DNA of 9,344 bases from Gammaproteobacteria bacterium (GTDB lineage: Bacteria > Pseudomonadota > Gammaproteobacteria > Xanthomonadales > Wenzhouxiangellaceae). The position numbers and the translations under genes are program-made. Position 1 is the first letter of the stretch. Every line of letters begins with the position of its first letter. Shown piece by piece: positions 1-4,871 of the stretch. The stretch is from contig PWWM01000096.1 of the NCBI GenBank assembly GCA_003561495.1, positions 1-9,344 on the forward strand, written 5' to 3'. The notes below the pieces were generated by a model. It did no database searches and was not told the origin of the DNA. It was given only the letters and a program-made list of their open reading frames with translations.

Positions 1-1
1 C

Positions 2-202
2 AAGGCCCGCACGGTGACCCTGAAAATCCGCTCCGGCGGTTTCTCGACCCTGACCCGCTCGACCTCGCTGGACCGCCATACCCAAGATGAAGACCTGATT
101 TTCACCACCGCACGGGAACTGCTGATCAACTGGGCCGAATGGCGCAGCGGATTTACCGTACGCCTGATCGGTGTCGGTGTGTCCGGACTGGATCGACAAT
201 AG
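2..202 (+). CDS. dinB: DNA polymerase IV, C-terminal fragment
   Basis: Translesion Y-family DNA polymerase; only the last 66 codons lie in the window, and the gene begins to the left of it. The reading frame opens at base 2 with KARTVTLKIR and closes with VRLIGVGVSGLDRQ before TAG at 200-202. These two blocks, with SGGFSTLTRSTSL between them, match the little-finger domain of DinB, where the ARTVTLK strand and the final RLIGVGVS strand contact the DNA duplex and set lesion specificity. The polymerase palm with its catalytic carboxylates is outside the window and cannot be judged. Oddity: the protein stops directly after the last strand, with no QLxLF/QLVLGL-like clamp-binding tail that many Pol IV proteins carry, and a repeat copy begins only 14 bp past the stop. 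ImuB or UmuC are less likely because the terminal motifs are DinB-like. Confidence 0.85.
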   Translation, partial: KARTVTLKIRSGGFSTLTRSTSLDRHTQDEDLIFTTARELLINWAEWRSGFTVRLIGVGVSGLDRQ

Positions 203-216
203 CGCTTTGCAGGTGT

Positions 217-458
217 GGAGAAGCAGCGGGTGGCATCCGACCGATCACGGCTTGACCGGGGCCGGGCTCGAGGTGACGGCAGCGGGCACAATCTATCCGC
301 TCTTCGAGCATCCGAAAACCCTACTAGGGGCAACACTATCCATCGGATCAAACGCAATTCGGTGGCACCAGAACGCCCCTGAATTCAAAGAATCGCCCAA
401 GCCGTTCACCTCGAGCGCGGAACCTGGCAAGGCGACTCGGCGCCCCGCCCCCACTCCC
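217..458 (+). repeat. Dispersed intergenic repeat, copy A
   Basis: This stretch is repeated in inverted orientation at 7879-8199. The match begins at GGAGAAGC(A/T) about 14 bp after the dinB stop and ends at GCCCCCACTCCC. The core (249-425) is roughly 85% identical by eye, starting with 31 identical bases at 249-279. Copy A lacks about 76 bp that copy B has between the GGGTGGCAT block and the GGCTTGACC block. Inside are inverted arms, 249-279 against 402-431, enclosing a loop of about 120 bp. An open frame of 116 codons crosses it, but two indels relative to copy B (2 nt near 337 and 1 nt near 365) shift the frame between the copies, so it is best read as non-coding. It occupies most of the convergent dinB/fadD gap; the rest of that gap has the duplication and hairpin described separately. 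Confidence 0.85.
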
Positions 459-490
459 GGGCAAGGCGACTCGTCGCCCAGCCCCCATAA
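426..490 (+). repeat. Tandem duplication of the repeat's right end
   Basis: Two adjacent units of about 33 bp read GGCAAGGCGACTCGG(CGCCCCGCCCCC) at 426-458 and GGCAAGGCGACTCGT(CGCCCAGCCCCC) at about 460-490. Copy B has only one such unit, so copy A appears to have duplicated its right end. The second unit contains GGCGAC-TC-GTCGCC at 465-478, a near-palindrome that is also present in copy B at 7893-7906. The duplication is visible directly; when and how it arose is inference. Confidence 0.75.
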
Positions 491-523
491 ACACCAGCCT
501 GAGCTCAGGAACCTTGCCTGAAA

Positions 524-578
524 AGAGGCACAGAGGTCACAAAGAAAAGTTTCAGTTCTCTGTGCTCTCTGTGCCTCT
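524..578 (-). repeat. Long hairpin of CTCTGTG heptamers, possible fadD terminator
   Basis: The arms 524-546 and 556-578 can pair over 23 bp with three mismatches; the outer 12 bp (AGAGGCACAGAG against CTCTGTGCCTCT) pair perfectly, and the loop is 9 nt (547-555). The right arm is built of three CTCTGTG heptamers at 558-564, 567-573 and 575-581; the left arm has CACAGAG at 529-535 and a variant at 538-544. Read on the minus strand it lies about 48 bp after the fadD stop and is followed by only four T residues (524-521), so it could end fadD transcription, but the U-tract is weak. I recall similar AGAGGCACAGAG-type sequences as a dispersed intergenic repeat in many bacteria, but cannot confirm that here. 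Confidence 0.7.
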
Positions 579-625
579 GTGGACAATATTGAGGTTCGCT
601 CAATGAATGTATTTCAGAGGAATAC

Positions 626-2314
626 TCAATCCTCGGAACTACGCGGCTCTCCATACTGATCGCGCAGTTCGCGGCGCAGGATCTTGCCCACGTTCGTCTT
701 GGGGAGTTCCTCGACGAATTCGACGTACTTGGGCACCTTGTACCCGGTCAGCTCCTTGCGGCAATGATCGCGCACTTCCTTGACCGTCAGGCTGTCATCC
801 TTGCGCACCACGACCACCTTGACCACCTCGCCGGATTTTTCGTCCGGGGCGCCGATGGCGCCGACCTCGAGCACTTTGGGGTGGTCTGCCACCACATCCT
901 CGATCTCATTGGGATAGACATTGAAACCCGATACCAGGATCATGTCCTTCTTGCGATCGACAATATAGAAAAACCCTTTGTCATCCATCTTGGCCATGTC
1001 GCCGGTACGCAACCAGCCGTCGTCGTCAAGCACCTTGGCGGTTTCCTCGGGACGTTCCCAGTAGCCCTTCATGACCTGGGGACCCTTGACACACAACTCG
1101 CCGGTCTCATCCACCGGTTGCGGGTTGCCGTCGGCATCGATGACCCGGCACTCGGTCGAGGAAATGGGCAGCCCGATGGCGCCGTTGTAATCTTCCAGAT
1201 CCATGGGGTTGATACAGGCCGCCGGTGAGGTCTCGGTCAGGCCATAAGCCTCGATCAGGGGAACACCGGTGACTTTCTTCCATTTCTCGGCCACGGCTCG
1301 TTGGACGGCCATGCCACCGCCGAGGGTCATGCGCAGATTGGAAAAATCCAGGTCGGCGAATCCCGGGGTGTTGAGCAGGCCGTTGAATAGGGTATTGACC
1401 CCCGTGATGGAGGTGAATTTGTACTTACCCAGTTCCTTGACAAATCCCGGCATGTCGCGAGGATTGGTGATGAAGACGTTGCGCCCCCCGAACTTGAGAA
1501 ACACCAGGCAATTCGCGGTCAAGGCAAAGATGTGATAAAGGGGCAGGGCAGTGATGATGGTCTCTTCACCGGGCTGAACCCGCGAGCCCAGCCAGGCCGA
1601 GGCCTGCTGCATGTTGGCCACCATGTTGCCATGGGTCAGCATGGCGCCCTTCGAAACCCCGGTGGTCCCACCGGTGTATTGCAGAAAGGCCAGGTCTTCG
1701 TGCTTGAGTTCCGGGCGTGTCAATTCCTCGTTGGCGCCCTGGGACAGCACCTGCTTGAAACCCATGGCGCCGGGCAGGTTGTAACTGGGCACCATCTTCT
1801 TGATATGGCGCAGCACGAAATTCATGATTGCGCCCTTGGGGAAGCCGACCATCTCTCCGATCGAGGTCGTCACGACATGCTCAACATCCGTATCATCGAT
1901 CACGGCCTCGAGCACGCTGGCGAAGTTTTCCATGATGACGATGGCGCGCGCACCGGAATCCTTGAGCTGGTGCTTGAGTTCGCGGGCGGTGTAGAGCGGA
2001 TTGGTGTTGACCACCACCAGCCCGGCCCGCAACGCACCGAAAACGGCAATCGGATACTGCAAGACATTAGGCATCATGATGGCGATCCGGTCGCCGGGTT
2101 CGAGGCCCAGTGCCTGCATTCTGGCGCCGAAAGCACGACTGTATTCGTCGACCTGCCGATAGGTCAGCTCCGCCCCGAAATTGAGATAGGCGACCTTGTC
2201 GGCATATTCGCTACAACTGGTGTCGATCACATCGACGACAGAATCGAATTCATTCATGTCGATTTCAGCCGGTACTTCAGCCGAGTACTGGTCAAGCCAC
2301 GGTTTGTCGGACAT
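626..2314 (-). CDS. fadD: Long-chain-fatty-acid--CoA ligase FadD
   Basis: Activates long-chain fatty acids: ATP + fatty acid + CoA gives acyl-CoA + AMP + pyrophosphate, through an acyl-adenylate, at the inner face of the cytoplasmic membrane; it feeds beta-oxidation and lipid synthesis. The protein is 562 residues, close to E. coli FadD (561). Visible ANL-superfamily motifs in order: YTGGTTGVSKG phosphate-binding loop at 213-223, PLYHIFALTANC at 258-269, AYGLTETSP at 356-364, the fatty-acyl-CoA synthetase signature from DGWLRTGD to the VDRKKD segment at about 432-457, and NVGKILRREL at 541-550 with the adenylation lysine K544. No expected motif is missing. The ATG at 2314-2312 is favoured because an AAAGGGT ribosome site lies 6 nt upstream. 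It converges on dinB and diverges from the GCS2/CBS gene. No FadR-type operator was recognised. Confidence 0.96.
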   Translation of the reverse strand: MSDKPWLDQYSAEVPAEIDMNEFDSVVDVIDTSCSEYADKVAYLNFGAELTYRQVDEYSRAFGARMQALGLEPGDRIAIMMPNVLQYPIAVFGALRAGLVVVNTNPLYTARELKHQLKDSGARAIVIMENFASVLEAVIDDTDVEHVVTTSIGEMVGFPKGAIMNFVLRHIKKMVPSYNLPGAMGFKQVLSQGANEELTRPELKHEDLAFLQYTGGTTGVSKGAMLTHGNMVANMQQASAWLGSRVQPGEETIITALPLYHIFALTANCLVFLKFGGRNVFITNPRDMPGFVKELGKYKFTSITGVNTLFNGLLNTPGFADLDFSNLRMTLGGGMAVQRAVAEKWKKVTGVPLIEAYGLTETSPAACINPMDLEDYNGAIGLPISSTECRVIDADGNPQPVDETGELCVKGPQVMKGYWERPEETAKVLDDDGWLRTGDMAKMDDKGFFYIVDRKKDMILVSGFNVYPNEIEDVVADHPKVLEVGAIGAPDEKSGEVVKVVVVRKDDSLTVKEVRDHCRKELTGYKVPKYVEFVEELPKTNVGKILRRELRDQYGEPRSSED

Positions 2315-2320
2315 CTTTCT

Positions 2321-2327
2321 ACCCTTT
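2321..2327 (-). promoter_or_regulatory. Ribosome binding site of fadD
   Basis: On the minus strand AAAGGGT is followed by six bases (AGAAAG) and then ATG. It supports the start of fadD at 2314 and is the clearest Shine-Dalgarno sequence in the window. Confidence 0.7.
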
Positions 2328-2408
2328 GGTTGGTCTTGGACGTTTCAACCTACAAGCTTGGCATACCCGGAGCTTGCAGACAAGATGCCGGGACGATGGT
2401 GATTGGAT

Positions 2409-2437
2409 TTGCCCCGTTGACGCCGGGCGTATATCAT
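2409..2437 (+). promoter_or_regulatory. Candidate sigma-70 promoter for the GCS2/CBS gene
   Basis: TTGCCC at 2409-2414 and TATCAT at 2432-2437 are separated by 17 bp, the usual spacing, matching the consensus hexamers at four and five of six positions. Initiation near 2444 would give a leader of about 29 nt before the ATG at 2473. It sits in the 158-bp divergent region (2315-2472) between fadD and this gene. No convincing promoter for fadD was found in the same region. This is a by-eye match only. Confidence 0.35.
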
Positions 2438-2472
2438 CGCCGAAAAGTCCAAGGCGAGGCACAGCCCCTCTG

Positions 2473-4389
2473 ATGGGTGAACAAAACGTACAGCAGAATA
2501 CCGACGAGGCGGCGCGCCGGGCTTTCATGAAAGCCCTGCTCAACGAAGTTCGGGCCCTGGAAGACATGCATGCCAAGGACATGTTCGAGGGCGGCATCCG
2601 ACGCATCGGCGCCGAGCAGGAAATGTTCCTGGTCGACCGGGCCGCGCGGCCGGCATTGACCGCCATGCAGATTCTCGAACGAATCGAAGATCCCCGCTTC
2701 ACTCATGAGCTCGGTCTTTTCAACCTCGAGGCCAACCTGTCGCCCCTTGAACTGGGCGGCGATTGCCTGCGGCAACTGGAAGCCGAGACCAACGAGGTGG
2801 TTCGCATTGCCGACAAGGCGGCCGAAAAGGTCGGTTCCCGAATCGCCCTGGTCGGAATCCTGCCCACCCTGACTCGAGAGCACCTGAGTCTGGATTCCAT
2901 GGTGCCGACCGCCCGTTATTTCGCCCTAAACGAGGCTTTGCTGCGCTTGCGCGGCAGTAATTTCCAGATCAACATCAAGGGCATTGATCAACTCAACTTC
3001 AATCATGACAACCTGATGCTGGAAGCCTGTAATACCAGTTTCCAGATCCATTTCCAGGTCGATGCCGACGAGTTTGCCCATTTGTACAACATGGCCCAGG
3101 CGGTGACCGGACCGTTGCTGGCGGCCTGTGTCAATTCCCCCATTCTGCTCGGCAAACGGCTGTGGCACGAAAGCCGCATTGCTGTTTTCGAAGGATCCAT
3201 CGATGCGCGTTCCGAGGCGCATGCCGCACGCGGCCACATGCCCCGGGTCCATTTCGGTGATCAATGGATCGAGGAATCGGTCATCGAAATCTTCAAGGAG
3301 GATATTGCCCGCTTCCGTGTTTTGCTGACGACCGAGTTCGAGGAAGACCCGATCGGCATGGTCAAGCGGGGCGAGGTCCCCAAGCTCAACGCCTTGCGCC
3401 TGCATAACGGCACCGTGTACCGCTGGAATCGTGCCTGTTACGGTATTTCAGGCAATGGCAAGCCGCATTTGCGGATCGAAAACCGGGTGATTCCGTCCGG
3501 TCCGACCGTCCTGGACGAAGTGGCCAATGCGGCGTTTTTCTTCGGCATGCTGTCTTATCTGTCCCGGCACGTGGAGGATATTCGCGATCACCTGAGTTTC
3601 ACGGATGCCAAGGCCAATTTCATGGCAGCGGCTCGCGAGGGCCTGCGCGCCCAGCAAGTCTGGTTTGATGATCGCCAGATGACGGCCCAGGATCTGGTGC
3701 TGGAAATCCTCATCCCCCAGGCGCGTCAGGGCCTGCAGGAGGCAGGCATTGATGAAGCCGACATCGAGCGCTATCTGGGAACGGTTCAGGCACGTGTCGA
3801 GCGCCGCCGCACCGGAGCGCGCTGGCAGCTTGAATCGTTGCAGAAGATGAGTAATGAAGGCAGTCCTCACGAGTGCCTGCGGGCATTGACCAACAGCATC
3901 ATCGATCAGCAGGCGAGCGGCAAACCAATCTCGGAGTGGATGCTGGCCGATTTCTGCAACGAGCAGGACTGGCGCGACAGTTATCGCACGGTGGAACAGT
4001 ACATGGCTACCGACCTGTTTACCGTCCGCCCCGATGACATTGTCGATTTTGCCGCCAGCCTGATGGAGTGGCGCTATGTACGCCATGTGCCGGTCGAGGA
4101 TGATTCCGGGCAACTGCTGGGTCTGATTTCTCATCGCCAGTTGTTACGCCTGGTGGCACGTGGAGGGCGTAATGATGATCCCATCATGGTGCGCGACATC
4201 ATGCGGCCTGATCCGGTCACGATCACACGTGACTACACCACCATCGAGGCCATTCGCCTGATGCGTGAAAAACGCCTCAGCTGCCTGCCGGTGGTCGAGG
4301 ATGGCAAGCTCGTAGGCCTGGTCACGGAATACGACTTGATCGTGGTCGCTGGGCGCCTGCTGGAAAACTATCTGGCCGAAGACCAGTAA
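2473..4389 (+). CDS. GCS2-type carboxylate-amine ligase fused to a CBS pair
   Basis: Predicted cytoplasmic protein of 638 residues with two parts. Residues about 40-360 resemble the GCS2 family (glutamate-cysteine ligase type 2, YbdK-like): GAEQEMFLVD at 46-55, NLEANLSPLE at 84-93, a TSFQIHFQVD strand at 188-197, and RWNRACYG...HLRIENRVIPSGPT at 317-345. In this fold such acidic and arginine residues bind Mg-ATP and the amino-acid substrate. After a helical linker (about 365-500) come two CBS motifs, about 507-560 (YMATDLFTVRPDD) and 572-625 (VRDIMRPDPVTI...LVTEYDLIV), which in other proteins bind adenine nucleotides. An adenylate-sensing ligase is an inference; substrate and product are unknown. 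The ATG at 2473 is preferred over an upstream in-frame TTG because family-like sequence starts only after it; its Shine-Dalgarno is poor. First gene of a likely three-gene unit. Confidence 0.82.
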   Translation: MGEQNVQQNTDEAARRAFMKALLNEVRALEDMHAKDMFEGGIRRIGAEQEMFLVDRAARPALTAMQILERIEDPRFTHELGLFNLEANLSPLELGGDCLRQLEAETNEVVRIADKAAEKVGSRIALVGILPTLTREHLSLDSMVPTARYFALNEALLRLRGSNFQINIKGIDQLNFNHDNLMLEACNTSFQIHFQVDADEFAHLYNMAQAVTGPLLAACVNSPILLGKRLWHESRIAVFEGSIDARSEAHAARGHMPRVHFGDQWIEESVIEIFKEDIARFRVLLTTEFEEDPIGMVKRGEVPKLNALRLHNGTVYRWNRACYGISGNGKPHLRIENRVIPSGPTVLDEVANAAFFFGMLSYLSRHVEDIRDHLSFTDAKANFMAAAREGLRAQQVWFDDRQMTAQDLVLEILIPQARQGLQEAGIDEADIERYLGTVQARVERRRTGARWQLESLQKMSNEGSPHECLRALTNSIIDQQASGKPISEWMLADFCNEQDWRDSYRTVEQYMATDLFTVRPDDIVDFAASLMEWRYVRHVPVEDDSGQLLGLISHRQLLRLVARGGRNDDPIMVRDIMRPDPVTITRDYTTIEAIRLMREKRLSCLPVVEDGKLVGLVTEYDLIVVAGRLLENYLAEDQ

Positions 4390-4392
4390 GAT

Positions 4393-4854
4393 ATGTTTGG
4401 TCAACTGCATTCAGCCAGGTACCGCTGGATCACGGCGATCACGCTGACGATGATGCTGGCCGCGTGTGGTCCACCGCCGCCCGATCACGAGCAGATCAAC
4501 CAGCGCATTGATGACATGATCCAGGCATTGGCTGACCGCAATGCGCGGGCTTTCATGGCGCCATTGGCGGAGGATTTCAGTGCCGAGACCTGGAACATGG
4601 ATCAACGCGGCATCCGCCTAATGCTCAATCGGGAACTGCGCGCCCATGAGCGACTTCGAGCTCGGGTGTACGACCGCTCCGTCGAATTGCATGGCGAAAA
4701 TCGCGCCACTGTCGAGTTCCAGGCCATCGTGACCGGAGGCAGCGGCCTGATTCCCGAACGGGGTCGCTGGTACCGGGTGCGTACCGGCTGGCGCAAGGAC
4801 GGCTCGGACTGGATGCTGATATCGGCCTCCTGGGAGGATATTGCCGGGCGCTGA
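4393..4854 (+). CDS. Small NTF2-like lipoprotein
   Basis: Predicted lipoprotein of 153 residues. Residues 9-24 (a basic YRW segment, then hydrophobic TAITLTMMLAA) and the lipobox LAAC at 22-25 predict cleavage before C25, lipid attachment and export. A PPPPD linker follows. The mature part has N-terminal helices (EQINQRIDDMIQALADRN, then FMAPLAEDFS) followed by beta strands (RATVEFQAIVTGG, RWYRVRTGWRKDG, WMLISASWED), a pattern typical of the NTF2-like/SnoaL cone fold. Such domains often bind a ligand or partner; no catalytic residues can be assigned. P26 directly follows C25-G rather than D, so outer-membrane sorting is more likely than Lol avoidance, though this is weak. It starts 3 nt after the stop of the GCS2/CBS gene, which suggests translational coupling and a shared envelope-linked role, but no function is known. 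Confidence 0.78.
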   Translation: MFGQLHSARYRWITAITLTMMLAACGPPPPDHEQINQRIDDMIQALADRNARAFMAPLAEDFSAETWNMDQRGIRLMLNRELRAHERLRARVYDRSVELHGENRATVEFQAIVTGGSGLIPERGRWYRVRTGWRKDGSDWMLISASWEDIAGR

Positions 4855-4871
4855 ATGGGCATAATGGCGCC

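Noticed and set aside
171..521. 116-codon open frame on the + strand after dinB
   Set aside because: It overlaps the dinB end and runs through the repeat. Compared with copy B, indels shift the frame, and DNA similarity persists where protein similarity is lost.
293..586. 97-codon minus-strand open frame through the hairpin and repeat
   Set aside because: It is made of the CTCTGTG hairpin and the repeat in reverse; no family, no ribosome site.
2417..2437. TTGACG with TATCAT as a promoter
   Set aside because: The spacing is only 9 bp; the overlapping TTGCCC at 2409 gives 17 bp and is preferred.
2326..2472. 49-codon N-terminal extension of the GCS2/CBS gene from a TTG
   Set aside because: The extension has no family resemblance and crosses the divergent promoter region, including the candidate promoter.
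1532..2473. 313-codon + strand open frame opposite fadD
   Set aside because: Lies wholly antisense to a clear fadD; the composition is the mirror of GC-rich codon use.
3448..4134. 228-codon minus-strand open frame inside the GCS2/CBS gene
   Set aside because: Antisense shadow of a clearly coding gene, with no recognisable domain.
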